A stretch of DNA of 43,699 nt, from positions 1 through 43,699 of the forward strand of contig CALDYJ010000165.1 of assembly GCA_937941095.1 (NCBI GenBank). The letters run 5' to 3'. The position numbers were made by a program, and so were the translations under genes. Numbering within the stretch: position 1 is the stretch's first letter; every line of letters starts with the position of its first letter. The notes beneath the pieces are model-generated. The model saw only the letters and a program-made list of their open reading frames with translations, had not been told where the DNA came from and did no database searches. Shown here piece by piece: positions 1-8,771 of the stretch. The DNA is from an uncultured Saprospiraceae bacterium. GTDB lineage: Bacteria > Bacteroidota > Bacteroidia > Chitinophagales > Saprospiraceae.

Positions 1-348
1 TACAGCGATGACATGGGTTTTCATTTTATGAATAATGAAAATTATGAGCAAACTACCCTTGAAGGAAAATTAATAGACAATAACAACCTATTAAAAGAAG
101 GTGAGAACATTGAAGTGATATTTCATTCAGAAAAAGAAATTCCATTAACGGTAGAATTGCCACAATATGTTACCTTAGAAGTAACTTATACTGAACCAGG
201 TGTAAAAGGAGATACTGCTACTAACAGCATGAAACCTGCGAAAGTAGAAACTGGAGCTGAAATTAAAGTTCCACTATTCATAAATATAGGAGATAAAGTA
301 AAAGTTAATACAGCTGAAGCTTCTTATGTTGAAAGAGTAAAAGCATAG
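1..348 (+). CDS. efp: Elongation factor P, C-terminal part (gene cut by window edge)
   Basis: Translation factor that enters the ribosomal E site and relieves stalling at consecutive prolines. The open frame runs from base 1 with no start in the window, so the gene begins upstream; 115 codons plus stop are visible. The segment holds the end of the central OB domain (FHFMNNENYEQT, then VELPQYVTLEVTYTEPGVKGD) and the C-terminal OB domain (ETGAEIKVPLFINIGDKVKVNT ends in the usual EF-P way with a short YVERVKA tail). The N-terminal domain with the modifiable residue lies outside. The stop is 27 nt before accB; efp next to accBC is a common bacterial arrangement and suggests co-transcription. Confidence 0.96.
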   Translation, partial: YSDDMGFHFMNNENYEQTTLEGKLIDNNNLLKEGENIEVIFHSEKEIPLTVELPQYVTLEVTYTEPGVKGDTATNSMKPAKVETGAEIKVPLFINIGDKVKVNTAEASYVERVKA

Positions 349-375
349 ACCCAAATAGAATAAAAAACCAACTTT

Positions 376-924
376 ATGGATTATAAAGAAATAACCGATT
401 TGATCAAAATGGTGAACAAATCGAATCTAACAGAATTCAAAATGAGGGATGGTGATTTTGAAATTACCATCAGAACGGAAAACTATCAAAAATCTCGTTC
501 GAATAACGATAATATGCCCTCAGTAATTCCTGTTCAAGCAAATCCCCCAGTACAACATATAATCACTTCACCTGCACCACAGCCTGTAGTCAATGAGGTA
601 CCTAAAAACAATTCTTCTGAAGGCAAAGATATTCCTGCCACTTCAAATGCAAGTAAGAATGCTGAAGAAGTAGTTGATGAATACATTGAAATTAGATCCC
701 CGATTGTAGGTACTTTTTATAGATCAGCAAGTCCAGAAAAACCTCCATATGCGAAAGTAGGAGATTCTATCTCAAAAGGAGATGTGGTATGTATTGTTGA
801 AGCTATGAAGTTGTTTAACGAAATAGAATCAGAAGTATCAGGTAAAATTGTCAAAGTAATCGTTGACGATGCACAACCTGTTGAATATGATCAGGTTTTA
901 TTTTTAGTTGATCCAAAAGGATAA
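376..924 (+). CDS. accB: Acetyl-CoA carboxylase biotin carboxyl carrier protein
   Basis: BCCP carries biotin between the biotin carboxylase and carboxyltransferase half-reactions that make malonyl-CoA for fatty acid synthesis. It has 182 residues. The N-terminus (about 1-35, [16 protein letters not shown]) matches the conserved BCCP head. A flexible Pro/Ala/Asn-rich linker follows at about 40-105. The C-terminal biotinyl domain (about 107-180) contains the biotinylation motif [10 protein letters not shown], with the target lysine at K145 (codon 808-810). The 'thumb' insertion of the E. coli type is present in form ([18 protein letters not shown]). It lies 27 nt after efp and 31 nt before accC, clearly in one operon. 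The carboxyltransferase genes accA and accD are not in the window. Confidence 0.97.
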   Translation: MDYKEITDLIKMVNKSNLTEFKMRDGDFEITIRTENYQKSRSNNDNMPSVIPVQANPPVQHIITSPAPQPVVNEVPKNNSSEGKDIPATSNASKNAEEVVDEYIEIRSPIVGTFYRSASPEKPPYAKVGDSISKGDVVCIVEAMKLFNEIESEVSGKIVKVIVDDAQPVEYDQVLFLVDPKG

Positions 925-955
925 TAACTTTTAGCTTTACAAATCCAGGTAAATT

Positions 956-2314
956 ATGTTTGATAAAATTTTGATTGCCAATCGTGGGGAAATTGCCCTA
1001 AGAATAGTTCGTACCTGTAAAGAAATGGGTATTAAAACTGTTGCTGTTTATTCAACGGAAGACCGAGAAAGTCTGCATGTGCGCTTTGCTGATGAGGCTG
1101 TCTGCATTGGTCCTCCTTCTTCCACACATTCATACCTCAGTATACCTAAGATTATGGCTGCTGTTGAAATAACGAATGCAGATGCAGTTCATCCAGGTTA
1201 TGGTTTTTTAGCAGAGAATGCAGATTTTGCAGAAGTATGTACAGAGTATGGGATAAAGTTTATAGGTCCTACACCTGAACAGATTCGTAAAATGGGCGAT
1301 AAAATTACAGCTAAAGATACTATGATTAAAGCAGGTGTTCCTGTGGTACCTGGATCTGAAGGACTTCTTAAAGACGTGAAACAAGGAAAAAAATTAGCCA
1401 TTGAAATTGGATACCCAATAATATTAAAAGCCACAGCTGGAGGAGGAGGAAAAGGAATGAGAATCGTTTGGGAAGAAGAAGAATTTGAAGAAAACTGGAA
1501 CAAAGCGAGGCAAGAAGCTAAAGCTGCTTTTGCAAATGATGGCATTTATATTGAAAAATTTATAGAAGAACCTAGGCACATCGAATTTCAAATAGCTGGA
1601 GATCAATTTGGAAAGGTATGTCATCTATCAGAAAGAGATTGTTCCATTCAAAGAAGACATCAAAAATTAGTGGAAGAAGCTCCTTCACCTTTTATGACAA
1701 AAGCCCTTAGAAAGAAAATGGGTAATGCTGCCATTAAAGCTGGAGAAGCAATAAAATATGAAGGCGTTGGAACTGTAGAGTTTTTAGTAGACAAGCATAA
1801 AGAATTTTACTTTATGGAAATGAACACTAGAATTCAGGTTGAACACACAGTAACAGAGGAAGTGATTGATCATGATTTAATAAAAGAACAAATTAAAATT
1901 GCTGCTGGACATCCCATTTCAGGGAAAGATTATATTCCAATGTTACATGCAATAGAATGTAGAATAAATGCTGAAGACATCTACAATGATTTTAGACCTA
2001 GCCCTGGTAAAATTACGTCCTTCCATAGTCCTAAAGGGCATGGTGTAAGAGTTGATACACATGTGTATGCTGGTTACACTGTTCCACCATATTACGACTC
2101 AATGATTGCAAAACTCATTTGTAGAGCTCAGACAAGAGAAGAATGTATTAAAAAAATGGCTAGAGCTTTAGATGAATTTATTATTGAAGGAATAAAAACG
2201 ACGGTCCCTTTTCATCAGAAATTAATGAAAGATGAAAGCTTTAAAAAAGGCGATTTTAATACTGGTTTTTTGAAGAATTTTGATTTGGGAGAAGATCCAG
2301 ATAAAAAGTCTTAA
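956..2314 (+). CDS. accC: Acetyl-CoA carboxylase biotin carboxylase subunit
   Basis: ATP-dependent carboxylation of the biotin on BCCP, the first half of acetyl-CoA carboxylase; cytosolic. Its 452 residues match the usual length of about 450. The N-terminal carboxylase domain opens with [14 protein letters not shown]. The ATP-grasp domain carries the glycine-rich loop GGGGKGMR at 162-169, the [12 protein letters not shown] motif and the metal/catalytic signature [14 protein letters not shown]. The C-terminal domain ends normally ([23 protein letters not shown]). The ATG at 956 is preceded by no strong ribosome-binding site, as is normal for Bacteroidota. It follows accB by 31 nt. No anomaly seen. 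Confidence 0.98.
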   Translation: MFDKILIANRGEIALRIVRTCKEMGIKTVAVYSTEDRESLHVRFADEAVCIGPPSSTHSYLSIPKIMAAVEITNADAVHPGYGFLAENADFAEVCTEYGIKFIGPTPEQIRKMGDKITAKDTMIKAGVPVVPGSEGLLKDVKQGKKLAIEIGYPIILKATAGGGGKGMRIVWEEEEFEENWNKARQEAKAAFANDGIYIEKFIEEPRHIEFQIAGDQFGKVCHLSERDCSIQRRHQKLVEEAPSPFMTKALRKKMGNAAIKAGEAIKYEGVGTVEFLVDKHKEFYFMEMNTRIQVEHTVTEEVIDHDLIKEQIKIAAGHPISGKDYIPMLHAIECRINAEDIYNDFRPSPGKITSFHSPKGHGVRVDTHVYAGYTVPPYYDSMIAKLICRAQTREECIKKMARALDEFIIEGIKTTVPFHQKLMKDESFKKGDFNTGFLKNFDLGEDPDKKS

Positions 2315-2377
2315 AACGATTTCTAATTTCATTCGTTAATTTAGAATGAACTTCACTTTTCTTATCAAAGCACAGCA

Positions 2378-4189
2378 ATGAAAGCGTTTTGGGGCTTGAT
2401 GGTCTATTTGAAAAATTACAAGTCTCTTGTAGTTTTTAATGCAATCTCAAATGTGCTGATGGTTTTCTTTTCAGTAATAAGTATATCTGCTTTTATTCCT
2501 TTTCTTAATATCCTTCTAGGCGAGCAAAAATTAGTTCAGGAAAAACCAGAAGGCATTAATAGTTTAGAGGAACTGACTCAATTATTTTATTTTCATCTTT
2601 CAAACATCATTATAGAACACGGAGAAAGTAGAGCATTAGCAGTAATGTGCTTTGCTTTAGTAGGAATATATTTCTTTAGAAATTTATTTCGATACCTTTC
2701 ATTATTTTTCATGGCACCTATAAGGAATGGGATAGTAAGAGATGTAAGAAAACAATTGTTTGAGAAAAGTATGGATCTTCCATTAGCCTTCTTTTCTGAA
2801 AAGAGAAGAGGAGATATTATATCGAGGATAAGTGTTGATGTACAAGAAATCCAATGGAGCATATTAAATGTTCTCGAAGTAATAGTTAGAGAACCATTAA
2901 TGATAATAGGTTCGCTTTTAATGATGATTTATTTGAGTTCAAATCTAACTTTGTTTGTTTTGTTGTTAATTGTAGTTACAGCTTTAGTATTGGGAGGCGT
3001 TGCTCGAACTTTGAAAAAACAGTCTTCTGGCGTTCAAGAAAAATTAGCAAATATCATCGCTCAAGTGGAAGAAAGCATAGGGGGTTTAAAAGTAATAAAG
3101 TCTTTTAATGCAGCTAATTACCAAAAAGAAAAATTTGCTTCAGCAAATGAAGGATATAAAAAGCAATTAACAAGATTGTTTTGGAGGAAAGATCTTAGTA
3201 ATCCACTTTCTGAATTTTTAGGCATAAGTATAGTTTCAGTCCTAATCTTTTACGGCTTTAAAGAAGTCAAAAATACAGATTTAACCGTACCAGCTTTTTT
3301 AGCATTTTTATATGCATTTTATAGTGTAATTAACCCAGCAAAATCATTTTCAACCGCTTACTACAATATTCAAAAAGGTATGGCAGCTGTGGATAGAGTG
3401 AATGAAATATTGCATGCAGAGGTGAGTGTAAAAAATTCCACCAATCCAATAGCCAAAAAAGAATTTCAAAAAGCTATTGAATATAAAAACGTCCGCTTTG
3501 CATATGACGAACAAGAGGTTTTAAAAAATATAAATTTAAAAGTCAACAAAGGACAAGTTGTGGCTTTAGTTGGACCTTCTGGTGGAGGTAAATCAACCTT
3601 AGTAGACTTACTTCCGAGGTTCTACGATATTCATAATGGAGAATTGTTAATTGATGATATAAACATTAAAGAAATTAAACTTGAAGATTTAAGAAGTTTA
3701 ATGGGCATCGTTACTCAAGAGCCGATTCTGTTTAATGATACTATTTATAACAACATTGTCTTTGGTTTAGAAAATGTAAAACCTGAGCAAGTTTACGAAG
3801 CAGCAAAAATTGCTAATGCGCATGATTTTATTTTAGAAACTACTGATGCTTATGAGACAAATATCGGAGATAGGGGAACAAAATTGAGCGGAGGCCAAAG
3901 ACAGAGACTGACAATCGCTAGGGCCATATTACGTAACCCTCCAATACTTATTTTAGATGAAGCTACATCAGCTTTAGACACTGAATCAGAAAGATTAGTT
4001 CAAGATGCCATAAAAAGAGTCATGGAGAATAGAACTGCTATAATAATTGCGCATAGATTGAGCACCATCCAGCATGCAGATGAAATAATAGTGATCAAAG
4101 ATGGAAAGATTATTGAGCAAGGTTCTCATGCGGAGCTCATTTTAGATGGTGGAGAATACCAGAAACTAGTAAAAATTCAAGGTTTTTAG
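2378..4189 (+). CDS. ABC exporter, MsbA-like half-transporter
   Basis: A fused TMD-NBD exporter half of 603 residues that should homodimerise in the inner membrane. Residues 1-330 hold about six transmembrane helices (ABC type-1 exporter fold), including the coupling segment LPLAFFSEKRRGDIISRISVDV. The nucleotide-binding domain has Walker A GPSGGGKST at 399-407, signature LSGGQ from 503, Walker B ILILDEATSALD just after, and a switch histidine in IIIAHRLSTI. MsbA-family proteins flip lipid A or other lipids; the substrate here cannot be read from the sequence. It starts 63 nt after accC and is followed by a hairpin terminator, so it may be the last gene of the efp-acc unit. Confidence 0.9.
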   Translation: MKAFWGLMVYLKNYKSLVVFNAISNVLMVFFSVISISAFIPFLNILLGEQKLVQEKPEGINSLEELTQLFYFHLSNIIIEHGESRALAVMCFALVGIYFFRNLFRYLSLFFMAPIRNGIVRDVRKQLFEKSMDLPLAFFSEKRRGDIISRISVDVQEIQWSILNVLEVIVREPLMIIGSLLMMIYLSSNLTLFVLLLIVVTALVLGGVARTLKKQSSGVQEKLANIIAQVEESIGGLKVIKSFNAANYQKEKFASANEGYKKQLTRLFWRKDLSNPLSEFLGISIVSVLIFYGFKEVKNTDLTVPAFLAFLYAFYSVINPAKSFSTAYYNIQKGMAAVDRVNEILHAEVSVKNSTNPIAKKEFQKAIEYKNVRFAYDEQEVLKNINLKVNKGQVVALVGPSGGGKSTLVDLLPRFYDIHNGELLIDDINIKEIKLEDLRSLMGIVTQEPILFNDTIYNNIVFGLENVKPEQVYEAAKIANAHDFILETTDAYETNIGDRGTKLSGGQRQRLTIARAILRNPPILILDEATSALDTESERLVQDAIKRVMENRTAIIIAHRLSTIQHADEIIVIKDGKIIEQGSHAELILDGGEYQKLVKIQGF

Positions 4190-4200
4190 TTAACACTATC

Positions 4201-4240
4201 ATAATTCTCGGCCATTTGGTGAGAATTATCGTATTTTTAT
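4201..4240 (+). terminator. Intrinsic terminator after ABC exporter
   Basis: Perfect 9-bp inverted repeat ATAATTCTC (4201-4209) / GAGAATTAT (4221-4229) with an 11-nt loop, followed by a T-rich tract (GTATTTTTAT). It sits 11 nt after the exporter stop codon. Confidence 0.7.
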
Positions 4241-4273
4241 AGATCATCCATGTAATATCAACAATTGATACAT

Positions 4274-5407
4274 ATGAAGTACGCCTTATACACACTTTTC
4301 ATAACTCTTTCTTTTTTAAGTTCTAACTTTGCCCAAATTACAATTGATAGCGGGGTTTTTCCTGTGATGGGAGATGTTTTGAGGACTTCAAATGCTTCAA
4401 ACCTAGAAGGAGTTACAATGACAAGTGGAGGCGATGATCAATATTGGGATTTTAGCACGCTTCAGACGAATTTGGTAAATGAAGTGATGTTTTCGGACCC
4501 ATCAACAGGAGTGAATGCAGCTTTCTTTCCAGAAGCAAATTTAATGATTCAAACAGATCAAGGAGAGAACTTTTTTAAGACAAGTGCTCAAATGTTTGAG
4601 TTTTTAGGTTTTAGTGGAGGTGATCCGACTGGGTTTGGGATAGATTTAGTAGCAGTTTTAGATCCTGCACTTATTGAAGCTAGAGCACCAGTCAACTATT
4701 TGGATTTAAATACTTATGGTTCTGAAACGAATATTCCATTTTCGGCAGATGCTATACCAGGTGGCTTACTGGACAGTTTGCCCATTGCACCGGATTCATT
4801 AAGAATAAGAGTTATTGTTGATAGAACTGATCTTGTTGATGCTTGGGGCACTGTGAAAATTCCTGGAGGTCAAGAATATGAGGTCCTGAGACAGAAAAGA
4901 TTTGAATTAACTGAAACAAGGCTTGACATTAAGATAGGTGTTTTCCCATGGGTAGATGTTACTGACCAATTAGGGGATATGGGTTTCTTTGGAGGCATAG
5001 ATACTTTGGTATCCTATACTTTTATGTCTAATGATTCAAAAGAGAACATTGCTGTGTTTGAATTAGATGGGGAAGAGCAATTTGTAATAGGAGCAGAATT
5101 TAAAACTACAGGAGAACCAAATTCAGTGCAAGTTTCAATAAGTAGTGATCCTGATTTGTTTGCTTATCCTAATCCAGCAATAAATGAAGTTAAGTTTGAA
5201 TTTAAAAACCTTGCTAATGGGAATTACAAATTAAAGATATTTAATATCTTAGGTTTGGAAACGCTAAGTGAGGAATACTATGTTTCTGGTAATAAAACTG
5301 TTAAAACAGACATTTCTAGACTTAAAAAAGGTACCTATCTCTACAGTTTATTAGATGAAAGTGGAAAAACGCTTACTACTAAAAGACTTATTGTAGTCAG
5401 ACCTTAA
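4274..5407 (+). CDS. T9SS type A sorting domain protein of unknown function
   Basis: Secreted or cell-surface protein of 377 residues. The ATG at 4274 is preferred over an in-frame TTG at 4265 because it places a compact signal peptide first (MKYALYTLFITLSFLSSNFAQ, cleavage after FAQ). The middle (about 25-290) matches no family I recognise; it is rich in Asp, Gly and aromatic residues. The last 80 or so residues form a Por secretion-system C-terminal sorting domain: YPNPAINEVKFEF, then NGNYKLKIFNILG and a closing KGTYLYSLLDESGK...KRLIVV. This tail directs export through the type IX secretion system and anchoring to A-LPS or release. It has its own short flanks (a terminator before, the bamD promoter after), so it is probably monocistronic. 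Confidence 0.85.
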   Translation: MKYALYTLFITLSFLSSNFAQITIDSGVFPVMGDVLRTSNASNLEGVTMTSGGDDQYWDFSTLQTNLVNEVMFSDPSTGVNAAFFPEANLMIQTDQGENFFKTSAQMFEFLGFSGGDPTGFGIDLVAVLDPALIEARAPVNYLDLNTYGSETNIPFSADAIPGGLLDSLPIAPDSLRIRVIVDRTDLVDAWGTVKIPGGQEYEVLRQKRFELTETRLDIKIGVFPWVDVTDQLGDMGFFGGIDTLVSYTFMSNDSKENIAVFELDGEEQFVIGAEFKTTGEPNSVQVSISSDPDLFAYPNPAINEVKFEFKNLANGNYKLKIFNILGLETLSEEYYVSGNKTVKTDISRLKKGTYLYSLLDESGKTLTTKRLIVVRP

Positions 5408-5452
5408 GACAAATTTCAAGTTATTTATACAACCTTTTACAGCTTTTGAACG

Positions 5453-5468
5453 CTCTATTGTAATAGAG
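5453..5468. repeat. Inverted repeat overlapping the bamD promoter -33 element
   Basis: CTCTATT (5453-5459) and AATAGAG (5462-5468) form a perfect 7-bp inverted repeat with a 2-nt centre. It covers the TTG of the -33 element (5458-5460), the position expected for a repressor or activator operator. No regulator is identified, and it could also be a small hairpin by chance. Confidence 0.4.
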
Positions 5469-5488
5469 ACTAAATTTTCTTAATTTTG
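5458..5488 (+). promoter_or_regulatory. Bacteroidota-type promoter for the bamD operon
   Basis: -33 element TTG at 5458-5460, 20-nt spacer, -7 box TAATTTTG at 5481-5488, matching the Bacteroidota consensus TTG-N(19-20)-TAnnTTTG. The predicted transcription start is only 3-5 nt before the bamD ATG, so the message would be nearly leaderless. Confidence 0.7.
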
Positions 5489-5495
5489 CCCACTT

Positions 5496-6314
5496 ATGCG
5501 TTTAAAATCTGCCTTACTAATCTTGTTTTCATTAAGCTTGCTATTTTCTTGCAAAACGGAATACGAAAAGCTTAGAGCATCTGGAGATGTTAATCTTCAG
5601 CTGAAAAAAGCATTTGAGTATTATGAAGTAGAAGAATATGCTAGAGCAGAGCAGCTTTTTGAGAGTGTTTTAGGAGTCATCAGAGGGCGAGTTGAATCTG
5701 AAAAAGCTTATTTTAGTTATGCTGATTGCCAGTTTAAGCAAAATAAATACATTTTAGCTTCTTTTTATTTCAAAGATTTTGCTTCAAAATTTGTAAACAG
5801 TGAATATAGAGAGGAAGCTGATTTTATGACAGCTTATTCACATTATAAATTATCACCTTCTGCAAGACTTGATCAATCCTATAGTGCTAAAGCTATTGAA
5901 GGATTTCAGCTATTTGTTAATACTTATCCTGATAGTGAAAGAGTAGCTGAATGCAATCAGCTCATTGATCAAATGAGGAAGAAAAAAGAAGTTAAAGCTT
6001 ATGCCGAAGGTGAATTGTATTTTAATTTAAAATATTATGAATCTGCAGTAAGATCTTTTGAGAACTTATTGAAAGATTACCCTGAAACAACAGATTCTGA
6101 GAAAGTCCGTTACATGATTATCAGATCGTTCTATCTATACGCTCAGAATAGTGTAGTTTCAAAGCAACCTGATAGATTTAAGGAAGTTGTAACAAGAATG
6201 GATGAATTTAATGAGAGGTACCCTAAAAGTCGTTTTGGAAAAGAACTCTCAACAATAAATAAGGTAACCTCTAAAAGAATAAAAGAATTAAGAAATGAAG
6301 GATATAAAATCTAA
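5496..6314 (+). CDS. bamD: Outer membrane protein assembly factor BamD
   Basis: Lipoprotein subunit of the BAM complex, which inserts beta-barrel proteins into the outer membrane. It has 272 residues. A lipoprotein signal peptide ends in the lipobox LLFSC with the acylated cysteine at C19. Tetratricopeptide-like repeats fill the rest (YYEVEEYARAEQLFESVL, YADCQFKQNKYILASFYF, YFNLKYYESAVRSFENLL). The last residues overlap rpoZ by 20 nt, indicating translational coupling. First gene of bamD-rpoZ-coaBC-porD, a gene order familiar from Bacteroidota. Confidence 0.92.
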   Translation: MRLKSALLILFSLSLLFSCKTEYEKLRASGDVNLQLKKAFEYYEVEEYARAEQLFESVLGVIRGRVESEKAYFSYADCQFKQNKYILASFYFKDFASKFVNSEYREEADFMTAYSHYKLSPSARLDQSYSAKAIEGFQLFVNTYPDSERVAECNQLIDQMRKKKEVKAYAEGELYFNLKYYESAVRSFENLLKDYPETTDSEKVRYMIIRSFYLYAQNSVVSKQPDRFKEVVTRMDEFNERYPKSRFGKELSTINKVTSKRIKELRNEGYKI

Positions 6315-6639
6315 AGTACAAGCTATTAATCCAAGTATTCAGGCCTTAGACATGACAGAGCTAGTTGAAAAAACTGGTAACGTTTATGAGGCATTGTGCG
6401 TAATAGCTAGTAGAGCAAAACAACTTAATGTTGATATAAAACATGAATTGTATCAAAAGCTTGACGAATTTGCTGTCAGTACTGATGCTATTGAAGAAAT
6501 TCATGAAAATAAGGAGCAGATTGAAATCTCTAAATTTTATGAAAGGATTCCTAATCCAGTGATCATTTCGTTAGATGAATATCGTAACAATGAATTGCAC
6601 TTTAGTTACAGAAATAGAAGAGATTCTGACGACGTTTAG
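6295..6639 (+). CDS. rpoZ: DNA-directed RNA polymerase omega subunit
   Basis: Small polymerase subunit that helps the beta' subunit fold and stay assembled. It has 114 residues. The RpoZ/Rpb6-type core is visible as TGNVYEALCVIASRAKQLN at about 27-45, followed by a helix (IKHELYQKLDEFA) and the C-terminal extension typical of Bacteroidota omega (FYERIPNPVIISLDEYRNNEL). The ATG at 6295 lies inside the bamD coding region (20-nt overlap). coaBC begins 21 nt after its stop. Confidence 0.9.
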   Translation: MKDIKSKVQAINPSIQALDMTELVEKTGNVYEALCVIASRAKQLNVDIKHELYQKLDEFAVSTDAIEEIHENKEQIEISKFYERIPNPVIISLDEYRNNELHFSYRNRRDSDDV

Positions 6640-6660
6640 AACTAATTTCTAAAAAAACTT

Positions 6661-7866
6661 ATGGCAAGCAGCCTTCAAGGAAAAAAAATCCTACTAGGGA
6701 TATGTGGAAGTATTGCTGCTTACAAGTCTGCATTTCTAGTTAGGTTGTTAATAAAGCAGGGAGCGGAAGTTAAAGTGGTAATGACCCCAGCTGCAACTAA
6801 ATTTATTTCAAGTCTTACATTATCAACTCTTAGTAAGCATCCTGTCCATTCCAAAATTATTTCTGAACAAGGCTGGAATAACCATGTAGAATTAGGCCTT
6901 TGGGCCGATTTAATGCTTATCGCGCCAGCTACCGCTACCACATTAGCTAAAATGACTATTGGACTCGCAGATAATATGGTTTTAGCTACTTATTTATCTG
7001 CCAAGTGTCCAGTCATATTTGCACCAGCAATGGATTTAGACATGTGGAAACATCCATCTACAAAAAAGAATTTGAAAACGCTTGAAAGTTTTGGAAATAA
7101 ACTTATTCCCGTGGAAAATGGTGAGTTAGCCAGTGGATTGGTTGGAGATGGAAGAATGGCAGAACCAGAAACAATTTTGAATTTACTAATTGACAATTTT
7201 GAAAACAAAGGCAGATTTTCAAGCAGGAAGATATTAATTACCGCTGGTCCAACATACGAGGCCATTGATCCTGTTCGTTTTATAGGAAATCGTTCTAGTG
7301 GAAAAATGGGGATTGCAATAGCTAAAGCCTTTGCAAATCAAGGAGGAGAAGTTAAATTAATTCTTGGGCCTTCTAGTTTAACAATTGAAGATCCTAAAAT
7401 AGAAGTCATAAAAGTAAATTCAGCAGAAGAAATGTATTTAAAGGCTCATCAATATTTTGAGGAAAGTGATATTGCTGTATTAGCAGCAGCAGTAGCAGAC
7501 TACAAACCTATAAATATTGCAAATCAAAAGATTAAGAAGAAGTCTGGAAATTTGATTATTGAATTGGAGCGCACTAAAGACATAGCATCTTCTTTAGGAA
7601 AAATAAAAAAACAGAATCAGTTCATTGTAGGATTTGCTTTAGAAACTCAAAATGAAATGGTAAATGCAAAAGCCAAATTAGAGCGAAAAAAGTTCGATTT
7701 AATTGTGCTAAATTCATTGAATGATAAAGGAGCAGGATTTAAACATGATACAAATAAGGTGACAATTTTTAATAAACATAATCATGCAAAGCATTTTGAA
7801 CTTAAACCAAAAAGTGAAGTTGCACTTGATATTCTAGACGCTGTTGCAGAACAAATAAATAATTGA
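6661..7866 (+). CDS. coaBC: Bifunctional phosphopantothenoylcysteine decarboxylase / phosphopantothenate-cysteine ligase
   Basis: Two consecutive steps of coenzyme A synthesis: CoaB joins cysteine to 4'-phosphopantothenate and CoaC decarboxylates the product using FMN. It has 401 residues. The N-terminal flavoprotein domain (1-190) begins GKKILLGICGSIAAYKS; the catalytic histidine is H75 (NNHVELG). Two positions differ from the E. coli enzyme at identical numbering: D125 (PAMDLDMW) where E. coli has Asn125, and S158 (ELASGLVGDGRM) where it has Cys158. The C-terminal CoaB domain (from about 192) has ITAGPTYEAIDPVRFIGN, the AAAVADYKP motif and the nucleotide/lysine motif KIKKKSG. The stop codon overlaps the next ATG (TGATG), so coupling is expected. 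Confidence 0.96.
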   Translation: MASSLQGKKILLGICGSIAAYKSAFLVRLLIKQGAEVKVVMTPAATKFISSLTLSTLSKHPVHSKIISEQGWNNHVELGLWADLMLIAPATATTLAKMTIGLADNMVLATYLSAKCPVIFAPAMDLDMWKHPSTKKNLKTLESFGNKLIPVENGELASGLVGDGRMAEPETILNLLIDNFENKGRFSSRKILITAGPTYEAIDPVRFIGNRSSGKMGIAIAKAFANQGGEVKLILGPSSLTIEDPKIEVIKVNSAEEMYLKAHQYFEESDIAVLAAAVADYKPINIANQKIKKKSGNLIIELERTKDIASSLGKIKKQNQFIVGFALETQNEMVNAKAKLERKKFDLIVLNSLNDKGAGFKHDTNKVTIFNKHNHAKHFELKPKSEVALDILDAVAEQINN

Positions 7867-8771
7867 TGAAAAATATTATTCATATTTTTTTTATTCTTTT
7901 AATTTCCAATGCTCTTTTTGGACAAGAGTTAGATTTTAAAATCACTATTAATACGCCTAAGTTACAAACTGTAGATCCAAGAGTTTTTGATGACCTAAAA
8001 GGCAATCTTGAAAATTTTTTAAACAACCAAAAATGGACAGATCATCAGTATGGTTTGGAGGAAAGAATACAATGTAACATACAACTTACCATTAAAGAAG
8101 AATTATCAGCAACAAGGTTTAAAGCAGATTTAAATATCCAATCAGCAAGACCAATTTACGGAGCTACAGACGAAACTGCCTTACTTACTCATAATGATAA
8201 AGATGTTGAATTTACCTATGAACAATTTCAACCATTAGAATACAGTAATAATGTTTTTAATGATAATTTATCCTCAATATTATCCTTTTATGTTTATATA
8301 ATTTTGGGCTTAGATTATGATTCTTTTTCACCTTTTGGAGGAGAGGATTATTTTCAAAAAGCACTTGATATTTTGACTACAGTACCTCCAAATGTAACAG
8401 ATAATACTAGAGGTTGGAGACCTGATAAAGGAATAAGAAATCGGTATTGGATCATTGAAAATATATTAGCACCTAGAGTAAAACCTATGCGCCAAGCATT
8501 TTATGATTATCATAGAATAGGATTAGATGAAATGCATAAAGATCCAGAAAAGGCAAGAGGACAAATAATGAAATCTTTGGAAACTTTAGAAAGGGTAGGA
8601 AAACAGTATCCGAACTCTCAGATTATGCAAATGTTTTTCAATGCTAAGAGATCGGAATTGGTTGAAATCTTTAAAGGAGGAACTAGAGGAGAAAAAACTA
8701 GAGCCATTCAAATAATGAGTAAACTAGATGCAGCTAATGCAATTGAATATAGAAAAATCACAAAGGGCTAA
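7866..8771 (+). CDS. porD: PorD-like protein (DUF4835 family)
   Basis: Exported protein of 301 residues in the DUF4835 family, which current annotation links to type IX secretion as PorD; its molecular function is poorly known. The ATG at 7866 overlaps the coaBC stop by one base and gives a clean signal peptide (MKNIIHIFFILLISNALFGQ). Family features include the start of the mature part (ELDFKITINTPKLQ), RPIYGATDETALL, the conserved FNDNLSSILSFYVYIILGLDYDSFSPFGG segment seen here at about 130-160, and the C-terminal IMKSLETLERVGKQYPNSQIMQMFF. Position directly after coaBC is the usual place in the phylum, which strengthens the call. The family assignment is firm; the T9SS role is taken from the family name. 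Confidence 0.78.
   Translation: MKNIIHIFFILLISNALFGQELDFKITINTPKLQTVDPRVFDDLKGNLENFLNNQKWTDHQYGLEERIQCNIQLTIKEELSATRFKADLNIQSARPIYGATDETALLTHNDKDVEFTYEQFQPLEYSNNVFNDNLSSILSFYVYIILGLDYDSFSPFGGEDYFQKALDILTTVPPNVTDNTRGWRPDKGIRNRYWIIENILAPRVKPMRQAFYDYHRIGLDEMHKDPEKARGQIMKSLETLERVGKQYPNSQIMQMFFNAKRSELVEIFKGGTRGEKTRAIQIMSKLDAANAIEYRKITKG

Noticed and set aside
1198..1624. Minus-strand open frames opposite accC
   Set aside because: They are antisense to the ATP-grasp domain of a clearly conserved gene, with Phe/Ser-rich compositions typical of reverse-frame translation.
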